64,000 nt of DNA, taken from Maritalea porphyrae. GTDB lineage: Bacteria > Pseudomonadota > Alphaproteobacteria > Rhizobiales > Devosiaceae. Position 1 is the first letter of the stretch. Each line of letters begins with the position of its first letter. Of this stretch, positions 16,552 to 26,179 are shown piece by piece. The notes beneath the pieces were generated by a model that was not told the origin of the DNA, did not search any database, and saw only the letters and a list, made by a program, of their open reading frames with translations. Location of the stretch: positions 1,080,306-1,144,305 of the forward strand of contig NZ_BSNI01000002.1 in NCBI RefSeq assembly GCF_030159895.1. Reading direction: 5' to 3'. A program made the position numbers and the translations under genes.

Positions 16552-17557
16552 AGCGGATCCTCGGGTCTAGCAGGCCGTACACAATGTCGGCAATCAAATT
16601 GAAAAGGACGATCAGCACAGCAAACATAAAGGTCAATGTTTGCACCATTGGAATATCCGCACCTTGAATGCCGATAATCAACAATTGGCCAAGTCCATTC
16701 ACGCGGAAGATCTGTTCAGTGATAATCGCGCCGGAGAAAATTGTCGGAATGCCCAAAGCAATCACAGTCACAACCGGAATTAGCGAGTTGCGCAACACGT
16801 GGGTCAAGATTACGACTTTTTCACTCATACCTTTTGCACGAGCGGTGCGCACATAATCTTGGCTCAAATTGTCAAGCATTGATGCACGCATAAATCGGCT
16901 GATCTGAGCTGCGTTGTAGAACGCGAGAACTGTCACCGGCATGATCATTTGCTTAATCTGTTGCCAGAAAGTGCCAAGGCTGTTCACTTCCAAAGTCGTG
17001 TCATATACCGAGGGGAACCAGCCCAATTGCACTGAGAAAATCACAATCAGCAGTGGTCCTGTAAAGAATGTCGGCACCGAGAAGCCAACCATTGATACAA
17101 ACGTACCGACTTGGTCGAACCATGAATATTGTTTGTAGGCAGAGATCACGCCAATCGGCACCGCAATCAAAATGCCAACGACATATGAAAGACCCACAAC
17201 CCAAAGGGTTTGCGGCATACGCTCCATAATGGTGTCCATCACCGGACCGCGGGTCGCAAAAGAAACGACGCGGGTGCGCGCTTCGCCACCACCAAAGCTA
17301 AAGCCAAACATTTGTTCGATGGCATGCAGGGGTTCATTGATGAAGAACTGTTGAAGCCATTTCAAATAACGAATTGGCAATGGCTCACCCAAGCCGAGTG
17401 CAATGCGGATTTTCTCGCGCACCTCGGCAGGAATTGTCAGCGGCAAATTGCCAGTTGGATCACTTGGCGCCAATGCCAAGATTGCGAAAATAATGAAGCT
17501 GATCACTATCAGCGTCGGTATCGCAAACAATAGCCGCCTAAGCGTATAGTTCAGCAT
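16544..17557 (-). CDS. Peptide-type ABC transporter permease (DppB/OppB family)
   Basis: A 337-residue permease starting MLNYTLRRLLFAIPTLIVIS, with a large periplasmic loop after the first segment (about 40-120), the EAA loop YVRTARAKGMSEKVV, and C-terminus IVYGLLDPRIRYD. It pairs with the DppC-like gene (8-base overlap) to form the transmembrane channel. A stem-loop separates it from the binding-protein gene upstream. Confidence 0.93.
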   Translation of the reverse strand: MLNYTLRRLLFAIPTLIVISFIIFAILALAPSDPTGNLPLTIPAEVREKIRIALGLGEPLPIRYLKWLQQFFINEPLHAIEQMFGFSFGGGEARTRVVSFATRGPVMDTIMERMPQTLWVVGLSYVVGILIAVPIGVISAYKQYSWFDQVGTFVSMVGFSVPTFFTGPLLIVIFSVQLGWFPSVYDTTLEVNSLGTFWQQIKQMIMPVTVLAFYNAAQISRFMRASMLDNLSQDYVRTARAKGMSEKVVILTHVLRNSLIPVVTVIALGIPTIFSGAIITEQIFRVNGLGQLLIIGIQGADIPMVQTLTFMFAVLIVLFNLIADIVYGLLDPRIRYD

Positions 17558-17611
17558 GAAATGTCCCCGAATAAACTCTTATTGTTGAGCCACGTTTGTG
17601 GCTGGGGCAAT

Positions 17612-17637
17612 GCCCGCAATCCAAATGGATCGCGGGC
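17612..17637 (-). other. Intercistronic stem-loop between binding-protein and permease genes
   Basis: GCCCGC(A)ATCC (17612-17622) and GGATCGCGGGC (17627-17637) form an 11-bp stem with an AAAT-type loop. In the minus-strand RNA the one imperfect position becomes a G-U pair, so folding favours the operon transcript. With no T-run it is more likely an mRNA-stabilising hairpin that raises binding-protein yield over permease than a full terminator. Confidence 0.6.
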
Positions 17638-17662
17638 AGAGCATTTTTAGATAATCAAAAGA

Positions 17663-19363
17663 CTATCGTGTCCACTCTTCAGCATATGCCAATTCTGAAT
17701 CCCAAGGGTTCAGTTCAACATTGCCAAGTTTGTTTGAGTGAGCTGACACGCGACCACGGTGAATAAGTGGAATCATCACATATTCTTGCATCAGCATGTC
17801 GTTCATTTTCTTCGCCATCGCAGCACGATCTTCCAAAGAAGCTGTTTGAGCCATTTCTTTGCTCAAAGCATCATACTCTTCTGAACAGAAGCGAGGCATG
17901 TTGTTACCAATCCACTGGTTCGCAGGAGATGGGATTTCTGAACATACCCAGTTGCCCATATATGCTTCAGGGTCTGTGCCATCGAAGTTGTTTGTGTACA
18001 TTTCGATATCAGCAAAGAACTTCTGGAACGTATCTGGAGAAGACTGGTCACCACCAAAGAACACAGCAGCGTCGATGTTGCGCAATTCGGTTTCAACACC
18101 GATTTGTGACCACATCTGCTTGATCAAAGCTTGTGTGCCCTGACGAACTGAGTTGGTTGATGTTTGGTACAGAATTGACAAACGAACGCCGTCTTTAGCG
18201 CGGATGCCGTCGCCACCTTTTGCCCAACCTGCATCGTCAAGAAGCTTGTTGGCTGCGTCGATGTCTTGTGTTTTACATGCATCGTTTGCAGTTGAAGCGT
18301 AAATAGCAGGCGCAGGAAGCACGTTACATGTTACCTGACCAGCTGGGCCGTAACCCGCATCAACAAGGATCTGACGATCAATTGCCAATGACAGAGCTTT
18401 ACGCACATTGATGTCGCTCAAGAATGGGTGTGGTCCACCTTCTACAGTACCACGAAGGTCGCCCAAAGCAGGATCTGGGTTAGTCAATTGAACCATCAAA
18501 CGCTCAACTGAAGTACCAAACGCTGAAACAACCTTACCTTTACCAGCAGCTTCCATTTGTGAAAGAATTTCAGGCTCTACCTGAAGGTTCCACGCATAGT
18601 CGAACTCGCCAGTTTCAAGTACTGAACGCGCAGCAGAAGCTGCGTCACCGCCACCTTTAAACACAGCTGTTGCGAATGCAGGCTGGTTTGGATCGCGGTA
18701 GTTCTCGTTTGCAGTGTAAGTGATCACGTCGTTCGCACGGAACTCGTTCACCTTAAATGGACCAGTACCAATTGGGCCGAAGTTAGCTTCTGAACACTCA
18801 GGAGCTTTTGCACCCATACAGTCTTTAAACTGTGCTTCTTGGATCACTGGAGATGTTGCACCAACAAATGGGCCATATGGGAATGGCTTAGCAACTGAGA
18901 AGTTAACACGAACAGTGTGATCGTCCAAAGCTTCTACGCTTTCAACATCTGCAAAGTTCGAAGCCGCGTTACAGCCGCCTTCTGGGTGCATACAATAGTT
19001 TGCTGAGAACACAACGTCGTTTGCGGTAAACGCAGAACCGTCTGACCACGTAACGCCTTTTTTCAGCTTCCAAGTGATTGATCTCAGATCAGCTGCAACA
19101 CCACCATTTTCCACTGTTGGAATTTCTTCCGCCAATGTTGGGTCCATTGAGCCGTCTGGGCGATAGTTTGCCAATGGCTCAAGGATCAATGATGAAGCAT
19201 CAATGTCCTTTGTGCCGCCTGACAAAAATGGGTTCAGAATGGATGCAGCTTGCCAATATACGATATTGAGCTGACCAGCTGAACCGCGTTCTGCTTGTGC
19301 GGCCGTAGCAGCAAAGCATGATGCTGCCGCAGTCGCCAGAACGAGGGTTTTAAGTTTACGCAT
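17663..19363 (-). CDS. Peptide-type ABC transporter substrate-binding protein (SBP family 5)
   Basis: A 566-residue periplasmic binding protein with a signal peptide (about 1-24, ending TAAQAERG). The family-5 core is clear: LEPLANYRPDGSMDPTLAEE, WKLKKGVTWSDGSAFTANDV, IGTGPFKVNEF and FLSDINVRKALSLAIDRQIL. The start has AGGAGG six bases upstream, a strong site fitting high expression. It lies between the ATPase pair and the permeases. Sequence alone does not fix the ligand; oligopeptides are the default. Confidence 0.93.
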   Translation of the reverse strand: MRKLKTLVLATAAASCFAATAAQAERGSAGQLNIVYWQAASILNPFLSGGTKDIDASSLILEPLANYRPDGSMDPTLAEEIPTVENGGVAADLRSITWKLKKGVTWSDGSAFTANDVVFSANYCMHPEGGCNAASNFADVESVEALDDHTVRVNFSVAKPFPYGPFVGATSPVIQEAQFKDCMGAKAPECSEANFGPIGTGPFKVNEFRANDVITYTANENYRDPNQPAFATAVFKGGGDAASAARSVLETGEFDYAWNLQVEPEILSQMEAAGKGKVVSAFGTSVERLMVQLTNPDPALGDLRGTVEGGPHPFLSDINVRKALSLAIDRQILVDAGYGPAGQVTCNVLPAPAIYASTANDACKTQDIDAANKLLDDAGWAKGGDGIRAKDGVRLSILYQTSTNSVRQGTQALIKQMWSQIGVETELRNIDAAVFFGGDQSSPDTFQKFFADIEMYTNNFDGTDPEAYMGNWVCSEIPSPANQWIGNNMPRFCSEEYDALSKEMAQTASLEDRAAMAKKMNDMLMQEYVMIPLIHRGRVSAHSNKLGNVELNPWDSELAYAEEWTR

Positions 19364-19469
19364 GTAGTTCCTCCTGGTTACTTACTAAAACCTTGTTTTT
19401 ATTTTCATTTGAGCCAAGTTTGTCTCGGCTTCACGGCGCTCGATCGTAAGTTGAACCGAGCATCGTATT

Positions 19470-20453
19470 CTATTCAGCATAGTGACAAGCGACAAAGCCG
19501 CCATCACCAATTTTGCGCCATTCGGGGTCATCCACGAAGCACTTGTCTTTTGCGACAGGGCAACGTGTGGAAAAACGACATCCTTTTGGCGGGTTCGCCG
19601 GGCTGGGTACATCACCTTGCAAGACAATGTGCTCACGGGTTTTTTCGACTTCAGGGTCCGGCACCGGCACCGCAGACAACAAAGCTTTTGTGTATGGGTG
19701 CTTCGGATCTTTATAAAGCTGCTCTTTGGGCGCCAGTTCAACAATGCGTCCCAAATACATAACAGCCACACGGTCAGCGATATGGCGCACCATGCTCAAA
19801 TCATGAGAAATGAACAAATAGGTGAGGCCCATCCGCTCTTGAATATCTTGCAGCAAGTTTACAACTTGCGCCTGGATCGACACATCGAGCGCTGCAATTG
19901 GCTCGTCGCAAACAATAAAGTCCGGCTCAAGTGCCAAAGCACGTGCGATGCCAATTCGTTGTCGTTGGCCGCCAGAAAACTCATGTGGGTAGCGGTTTAC
20001 GAAATCGGGGTTCATGCCCACGGATTCTAGAAGACTTTTCACCTTCTCGCGCTGCTCTTTTGAGGACATTTTCGTGTGCTCAATCAGCGGCTCGGCAATA
20101 ATATCGCCCACGGTCATACGCGGGTTCAAACAAGCTTGAGGGTCCTGGAAAATCATTTGCATGCGAGGGCGTATATCGCGCAAATCGCCTTTATTTAGAC
20201 CAGCAATATCTACGCCTTCAAAGTCAATGCGACCGTCAGTCAGCTCATATAGACGCAGCATTGCGCGTCCAGCTGTCGATTTTCCGCAACCGCTTTCGCC
20301 AACAAGGCCCAATGTCTCGCCGCGCTTAATCTCAAAATTAAGACCATCGACGGCTTTTACAGAGCCAACCTGACGACGAAAGATGCCGGAATAGATTGGG
20401 AAGTGAACTTTTAGGTTTTCCGCTCTTACGAGAGTTTCGGCATTAGCTGGCAT
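19470..20453 (-). CDS. Peptide-type ABC transporter ATP-binding protein (OppF/DppF family)
   Basis: A 327-residue ATPase with Walker [10 protein letters not shown], signature [15 protein letters not shown], Walker [13 protein letters not shown], switch histidine in YLFISHDLS, and the OppF-type C-terminal domain with a cysteine cluster ([17 protein letters not shown]). The ATG at 20453 is preceded by a near-perfect AAGGAGG nine bases upstream and overlaps the end of the OppD-like gene by 11 bases; a longer upstream reading is an out-of-phase artefact of that gene. It works as a heterodimer with the OppD-like ATPase. Confidence 0.94.
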   Translation of the reverse strand: MPANAETLVRAENLKVHFPIYSGIFRRQVGSVKAVDGLNFEIKRGETLGLVGESGCGKSTAGRAMLRLYELTDGRIDFEGVDIAGLNKGDLRDIRPRMQMIFQDPQACLNPRMTVGDIIAEPLIEHTKMSSKEQREKVKSLLESVGMNPDFVNRYPHEFSGGQRQRIGIARALALEPDFIVCDEPIAALDVSIQAQVVNLLQDIQERMGLTYLFISHDLSMVRHIADRVAVMYLGRIVELAPKEQLYKDPKHPYTKALLSAVPVPDPEVEKTREHIVLQGDVPSPANPPKGCRFSTRCPVAKDKCFVDDPEWRKIGDGGFVACHYAE

Positions 20454-21423
20454 GGCGCGGCGCCTCCTTCTCAACATCCCACCAGCAAGCAACATCATGA
20501 ACGCCTTCAATGCGTTCAAGGGCAGGGTTTTCTTTGTGGCAGCGGTCAAATGCGTGTTCACATCGCGGTGCGAATGGGCAAGAGGTTGGCGCAGCACCAA
20601 GATTTGGTGGTGTACCGCGAATGCTCTTCAAACGTTCTTCACCACCATCTTCAGATGGCAGGGTTGCCAACAATGCGCGCGTATATGGGTGCAATGGCCG
20701 TTTGTAGAGGTCATCAACTTTGGCATGCTCGACGACAAAGCCGCCATACATCACCACAATACGATCGGAAATGCCGGCCGCGACGCCAAGATCATGCGTG
20801 ATCCAAACGATCGCCATGCCCAATTTCTTACGCAGGTCTTTAATCAGTTCAAGAATTTGTGCCTGAATGGTCACATCAAGCGCTGTGGTGGGTTCATCGG
20901 CAATTAAGATTTGAGGATCACACGCTAACGCAATCGCGATCATTACACGCTGCCGCATGCCACCTGAGAATTGGTGAGGAAAATCATCCAATCGGTCCGC
21001 CGCGCCTGGAATTCCGACCAATTCTAACAACTCGATAGCGCGCTTGCGCGCCTCTTTTTTGGAAAGCCCTAAATGTTCTTTCAAGGGCTCCATGATTTGG
21101 AAACCGACATTGAACACTGGGTTTAGCGATGTCATAGGGTCTTGAAAGATAAAGCCGATTTTGCCGCCGCGAATTTCGCGCAACTCCTCAAGCTCCATTT
21201 GCAAAAGATCTTTGCCATCAAACATCACTGTGCCTGATGCAATTTCTGCAGGCGGAATAGGCAACAGCTTCAAAAGCGACATCATCGTCACGCTTTTGCC
21301 AGATCCACTTTCACCAACTACACTTAATAACTCACCCTCCTCAAGATGAAAGCTAATGCCGTTTACAGCATGCACAACGCCATCTTGAGTGTGGAATACG
21401 GTTCTTAGGTCCGTAACGTCCAA
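20443..21423 (-). CDS. Peptide-type ABC transporter ATP-binding protein (OppD/DppD family)
   Basis: A 326-residue ATPase with Walker [10 protein letters not shown], signature [15 protein letters not shown], Walker [14 protein letters not shown]-loop VWITHDLGV, and a C-terminal zinc/FeS-like cysteine cluster ([20 protein letters not shown]). It is the first gene of the operon (D-F-SBP-B-C). The start is odd: the first conventional codon is TTG at 21423 with no well-placed ribosome binding site. The frame stays open upstream, where an ATT at 21435 has a G-rich site (AGGGGGG) about seven bases ahead and would restore a KPVLDV-type N-terminus. Confidence 0.92.
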   Translation of the reverse strand: MDVTDLRTVFHTQDGVVHAVNGISFHLEEGELLSVVGESGSGKSVTMMSLLKLLPIPPAEIASGTVMFDGKDLLQMELEELREIRGGKIGFIFQDPMTSLNPVFNVGFQIMEPLKEHLGLSKKEARKRAIELLELVGIPGAADRLDDFPHQFSGGMRQRVMIAIALACDPQILIADEPTTALDVTIQAQILELIKDLRKKLGMAIVWITHDLGVAAGISDRIVVMYGGFVVEHAKVDDLYKRPLHPYTRALLATLPSEDGGEERLKSIRGTPPNLGAAPTSCPFAPRCEHAFDRCHKENPALERIEGVHDVACWWDVEKEAPRHAS

Positions 21424-21477
21424 TACCGGCTTAATAGCCCTTCCCCCCTCGGAATATTTATTTTTTTCGAAAACAGT

Positions 21478-21487
21478 ATCGTACGAT
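21478..21487. promoter_or_regulatory. Perfect 10-bp palindrome in the divergent promoter region
   Basis: ATCGTACGAT is a perfect palindrome within the A/T-rich 290 bases between the divergent peptide-importer operon and the beta-propeller gene. It could be an operator half for either unit. No regulator gene is adjacent. The rest of the region shows no gene. Confidence 0.3.
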
Positions 21488-21722
21488 CAAAAAAATTCAA
21501 GGACAAAAATGTCTTACAATCCATCAAATTGATGCTTGCCAACTTTAGGTAAAGGTGCATTCATTGATTGGTTGAACCATTTTTCGGCAATCTAGTTGCT
21601 GAACATGTTCAATACGAAGCATGTCCTTTGTTTCGTAAAGCTTTGATTGTTTTTGGCAAAAATGACAGGGTATCGCTCAATACTTCAGTCGCATTCATTT
21701 TGTCATTGTGGGAGGAACTATA

Positions 21723-24700
21723 GTGGCGTCCAAGCAGAATAATCTCGAACCGCATGAACAATGTCCCTTTGGCAGCAAAGATCTTGTGAGCTCAGGGCTT
21801 AATTGGCGCTGCATTGGGCCACCGCGCGGCGGGCGAGTTGTTGCTGTTGCTGGCGATCCGACTAACCCAATGACTTATTATTTTGGTGCTTGCGCAGGCG
21901 GTGTCTGGAAGACAACGGATGGTGGCACTTATTGGGAGAATATTTCCGACGGCTACTTCAAAAGCGCGACAGTCGGCGCACTAACGGTCGCGCAGAGCGA
22001 CCCCAATGTGATTTACGCTGGTATGGGTGAAACGACCATCCGCATCGACGTTTCCTACGGTGATGGCGTTTATAAATCCACTGACGGCGGCAATAGTTGG
22101 ACCCATATGGGTCTTGAAGAAACACGGCATATCTCCGAAATCAGGGTGCATCCACAAAACCCAGATATCGTTTATGTTGCCGCATTTGGTCACGCATTTG
22201 GCAAAAATGCTGAACGCGGCGTCTATCGCTCAATCGATGGTGGTGAAAACTGGGATCTGATTCTACATGAAAATGACGGGGCAGGGGCGATCGACTTGGC
22301 GATGGACCCGAATAATCCTCGTCATTTAATCGCAACAACCTGGGAAGCGCACCGACATTTTTGGACGCTTTCCAGCGGCGGGCCGGGCAGTAAAATTTAT
22401 CGCTCCAAAGATGGTGGCGATACTTGGGAAGACATCACCAATCGCCCGGGCTTCGCGCAAGGTATGTTGGGTAAAATGGGCGTCGCCATTTCACCAGCCC
22501 AATCTGGTCGCGTGTGGGCGCTAGTTGAAGCAAAAGGCATTGAAGGCGCGCTTTATCGTTCTGACAATTTCGGTGACAGTTGGGAGCGGGTCAGTCCCAA
22601 TAGGGACCTTCTTCATCGTCCCTGGTACTATATGCATGTGTTCGCGGACACGACGGATCCAGACACAGTTTATGTCACCAATTACCAAATGTGGAAGTCG
22701 ACTGACGGCGGTCGCAATTTCGATGAGATTACCACGCCACATGGCGACAATCATGACTTGTGGATTGACCCGCAAAACAATCAGCGCATGGTGCAAGGCA
22801 ATGATGGCGGCGCCAACGTTTCTTTCAATGGCGGCCTAAGCTGGACAACGATCTACAATCAACCAACCGCACAATTTTACCGCATGGATATCGACAATCA
22901 ATATCCATATCGCTTGTACGCAACACAACAGGATAACACTTCAATTTCCGTCCCCTCGGCGACCGAGTGGGGGGCAATAACAATTGGTGACTGCACTTAC
23001 CCTGGGACAGGTGAAAGTGGTTTCATCGCGGTGCATCCAGATGATGCCAACGTTGTTTATGTTGGAGCCGTTGGATCATCTCCTGGGGGCAGCGGCGCGT
23101 TACAGCGCTACGACCATCGCACGCGTCAAAGCCAATTGATAAATGTATGGCCTGAGGAGAATACAGGTTATCGACCGCGCGATCTGAAATATCGCTTCGC
23201 TTGGACATTTCCAATCCACTTCTCGCCACATGACAGCGGCACCATCTATGTGGGCGGCAATCACGTCTTTAAAACCACCAATGAGGGCAAGAACTGGGAA
23301 GTCATTAGTCCAGATTTGAGCCTGAACGACCCCGATAAACTTGACTATTCAGGTGGTCCGCTGACCGGTGACAGTGCTGGGGCGGAGACTTATGCCTCGC
23401 TTTCTACATTTATCGAGTCAGTTCACAGGAAAGGCGAATTGTGGGCCGGTACTGACGATGGGCTAATACATGTCAGTCGCGATGGTGGGGCGAATTGGGA
23501 AAACGTCACCCCGTCGGATATGCCGGAGCTGAGCTACGTTGGCTCAATCGAGATATGCGCGCATAATCCAGACAAAATCTACTTTGCTGCAACGAGATTC
23601 AAACTGGACGACTATCGGCCCTATCTGTTTGTTTCTGATGATAGCGGCAAGTCGTGGCGTTCAATCAATGGCGACTTTCCGACAAACGAAATCACGCGCG
23701 TATTGCGCTCTGATCCTGTTTCGGACGATCTGCTATTTGTTGGCACAGAAACGGGCATCTTTTATTCGCTGGATGACGGTGAGCATTGGCAACGAATGCA
23801 GGGTGGTTTTCCTGTTGTGCCGGTCTATGACATTCAAATCAAGAACGAGGACGTGGCAGTCGCAACCCACGGGCGCTCATTCTGGATTGCAGATGACATT
23901 ACCCCCTTGCGTGAAATGGCGAAAAAGCACGAAGTCACACACGGCGAAATGCTTTTCAAACCGCGCGACACCGTACGTCAAAAGCTACATTGGGCAACCG
24001 GCGTGTTTGACGGCGATGGCAAGAACTATAGCCCAGCATTTGGCGTAGGCGGCACCACCTACCTTAAAACCATGAGCGATGGGCAAACCAAGAATGTCCA
24101 TTTGGACGTGGGTGAAAACCCACCAAATGGCGCTATCATTTATTATTGGTTTGATGAGGAACCTGAAGGGCGCGTCGCTTTGATCTTTAGAGATCACGAA
24201 GGCGAGCCGATCATTAAGTTCACCAACGACAAAGATGAAAAACCAAACAAGAAAGTGCCGACAAAAAAGGGCTTGAACTGTTTTGTGTGGGACATGCATT
24301 TGCCAGCCCCTACGGCATTTGATCCCAATCTTGTCGACAAGCCATACGAGCCTTTGGCAAAGTCTGGTGATGGACGAGGGCCGCGCGTCGCGCCAGGTAA
24401 TTATTTTGTGGAGTTGGACGCTGAAGGTGCCAAGCTTGAGCAGCCGTTTAAGATCATAAAAGATCCGCGACTTGATACCTCACAGGAAGATTTTGACGCA
24501 CAATTTGATGCGCTCTTAGAACTGCATGAAATTCAAGACAAACTACATCAGGGCGTGAATAATCTGCGTAGCCTGCGCAAACAAATGCAGGCGCTCAAAG
24601 GGAAGTTGCAACGTCACCATCAGGCGATTGCGGAAGCGACAGACAGCCTTATCGACCAATTCACTGAAATTGAGGGTACTTTGGTCAACCGTTTCAAAGA

Positions 24701-24935
24701 GACTCCCCGCGATGTGTTACGGCATCCAGCGGGCCTAGACGATACGCTTGGCGAATTGGCTTGGGTTATGTCGATTTCAGACCATGCGCCAACAAGCCAA
24801 GCACTCGAAGTGAGCGTGGACGTGCGCCAAAAAGTGGATGCACAACTGGAGGTGTTGCAGGGGCTGATTGATGGACCTGTCGCTGCGTTGAATGAGCAAA
24901 TTGAAGAAGCGGGAATTAAAACGATCTCCATATGA
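21723..24935 (+). CDS. Large Asp-box (BNR/VPS10-like) beta-propeller protein
   Basis: A 1070-residue protein whose first roughly 720 residues contain about ten Asp-box repeats of the S-x-D-x-G-x-x-W type (STDGGNSW, SIDGGENW, SKDGGDTW, SRDGGANW, SDDSGKSW, SLDDGEHW and others), each preceded by a DPxNPxxxY-type strand. This predicts one or two beta-propellers as in sortilin/VPS10-like and photosystem-assembly-like proteins. A beta-rich segment follows, then a helical C-terminus (about 900-1060, LHEIQDKLHQGVNNLRSLRK). There is no signal peptide or sialidase catalytic signature, so it appears cytoplasmic unless exported unconventionally. The GTG at 21723 has GGAGG eight bases upstream. It overlaps the MFS gene by four bases. 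Confidence 0.85.
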   Translation: MASKQNNLEPHEQCPFGSKDLVSSGLNWRCIGPPRGGRVVAVAGDPTNPMTYYFGACAGGVWKTTDGGTYWENISDGYFKSATVGALTVAQSDPNVIYAGMGETTIRIDVSYGDGVYKSTDGGNSWTHMGLEETRHISEIRVHPQNPDIVYVAAFGHAFGKNAERGVYRSIDGGENWDLILHENDGAGAIDLAMDPNNPRHLIATTWEAHRHFWTLSSGGPGSKIYRSKDGGDTWEDITNRPGFAQGMLGKMGVAISPAQSGRVWALVEAKGIEGALYRSDNFGDSWERVSPNRDLLHRPWYYMHVFADTTDPDTVYVTNYQMWKSTDGGRNFDEITTPHGDNHDLWIDPQNNQRMVQGNDGGANVSFNGGLSWTTIYNQPTAQFYRMDIDNQYPYRLYATQQDNTSISVPSATEWGAITIGDCTYPGTGESGFIAVHPDDANVVYVGAVGSSPGGSGALQRYDHRTRQSQLINVWPEENTGYRPRDLKYRFAWTFPIHFSPHDSGTIYVGGNHVFKTTNEGKNWEVISPDLSLNDPDKLDYSGGPLTGDSAGAETYASLSTFIESVHRKGELWAGTDDGLIHVSRDGGANWENVTPSDMPELSYVGSIEICAHNPDKIYFAATRFKLDDYRPYLFVSDDSGKSWRSINGDFPTNEITRVLRSDPVSDDLLFVGTETGIFYSLDDGEHWQRMQGGFPVVPVYDIQIKNEDVAVATHGRSFWIADDITPLREMAKKHEVTHGEMLFKPRDTVRQKLHWATGVFDGDGKNYSPAFGVGGTTYLKTMSDGQTKNVHLDVGENPPNGAIIYYWFDEEPEGRVALIFRDHEGEPIIKFTNDKDEKPNKKVPTKKGLNCFVWDMHLPAPTAFDPNLVDKPYEPLAKSGDGRGPRVAPGNYFVELDAEGAKLEQPFKIIKDPRLDTSQEDFDAQFDALLELHEIQDKLHQGVNNLRSLRKQMQALKGKLQRHHQAIAEATDSLIDQFTEIEGTLVNRFKETPRDVLRHPAGLDDTLGELAWVMSISDHAPTSQALEVSVDVRQKVDAQLEVLQGLIDGPVAALNEQIEEAGIKTISI

Positions 24936-26131
24936 GTGAGAGCAAAGAAGTAACTCAGAATTTGTGGCGTGTGACCGCCGCTGATTTTGTTGTGCGTACT
25001 GCATATCAGATGGGCAAAACGCCATTGCTGCCGCTATTTGCTGCTAGCATTGGCGCTGGACCATTATTACTTGGTTTTATTGTGTCAGTGTCCACCATGA
25101 CAGGTTTCTTCTTTAAACCAATTTTTGGGTTCTTGTCGGATCGCAACGGCCGCCGATTATGGATGCTCATTGGTATTGCGGTGTTTTCGTTGATGCCATT
25201 TCTTTATTGGTTGGTAGAAACACCGCAGCATTTAGTGGTGCTCAGGCTTTTTCATGGGTTGGCCACAGCCATTTTTGGGCCGGTCACCCTGGCATATGTT
25301 GCGGCATTGGCTGTCCAAAAGCGGGCGACCCGTCAAGGGTGGTTCGGCCTTGCCAGGTCCGGTAGTTATTTGATTGCACCCACAGCGGCAGCTTGGCTCT
25401 TGCAGTTCTTTTCACCAGAGATGGTTTTCTCGATTATCGGCGCGGTTAGCTTGGTTGCATTTTTGCCAGTTTTCTTTCTAACCGAGCATCGACGCCATGG
25501 TCCTGTATCCCGATCAAATGGAAATCCAATGACCACATTCTTACGCGCGGCCAAAACCGCCTCAAACTCGCCGGTACTTTGGTTTGCTGGGACAATGGAA
25601 ATGGCCATTTATGTGGCCACATACGCCATTAAAGCCTTTTTGCCGCTATATGCCCATTTGCAATTGGGCGTGGATTTGCTGACCGTTGGGTTGTTTTTCA
25701 CCGTGCAGGAGAGCCTAAACTTGCTGGCGCGTCCAATCGGCGGAAAGCTCGCGGATCATTTTGGTTTACGAAATACACTCGCTGTGGCCCTTTTGGTGTT
25801 GTCACTGGCAATGTCGATGCTACCTTTTGCCAGTACGGCAATGCAGTTCTTGTTGATTGCCGGGGCAATGGGGGCCGCTCTTGGCGTTAGCTTGCCCACA
25901 ATCATTGCGCTATATAGTCAGCATCTGCCCGATCAAAATTTGGGGCTCGGAATGGGGTTGCTTGGCACTATTCGCAATCTTGGCAAGATTGCAGGGCCGG
26001 TTGTCGGTGGGGCGCTGTTGGCATTTGCCACATATACAACGCTGTTCTCCGTCTGCGCTGCACTTATACTACTGCTCGCAATTACTATAACCTTCCGCAC
26101 CAGCCGTCAGGAAAACACTGATTTCATTTAA
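24932..26131 (+). CDS. Major facilitator superfamily transporter
   Basis: A 399-residue protein with about 12 hydrophobic segments and the MFS loop 2-3 motif GFLSDRNGRR, with a related motif in the second half (GGKLADHFGLR). The ATGA overlap with the beta-propeller gene makes the two translationally coupled, suggesting that the exporter or importer handles a compound linked to that protein. The substrate is not assignable. Confidence 0.9.
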   Translation: MSESKEVTQNLWRVTAADFVVRTAYQMGKTPLLPLFAASIGAGPLLLGFIVSVSTMTGFFFKPIFGFLSDRNGRRLWMLIGIAVFSLMPFLYWLVETPQHLVVLRLFHGLATAIFGPVTLAYVAALAVQKRATRQGWFGLARSGSYLIAPTAAAWLLQFFSPEMVFSIIGAVSLVAFLPVFFLTEHRRHGPVSRSNGNPMTTFLRAAKTASNSPVLWFAGTMEMAIYVATYAIKAFLPLYAHLQLGVDLLTVGLFFTVQESLNLLARPIGGKLADHFGLRNTLAVALLVLSLAMSMLPFASTAMQFLLIAGAMGAALGVSLPTIIALYSQHLPDQNLGLGMGLLGTIRNLGKIAGPVVGGALLAFATYTTLFSVCAALILLLAITITFRTSRQENTDFI

Positions 26132-26179
26132 TGTTTTCTGTGCGAACTTGTCGTTACTGCGTGAACTGCGTATAACAAT

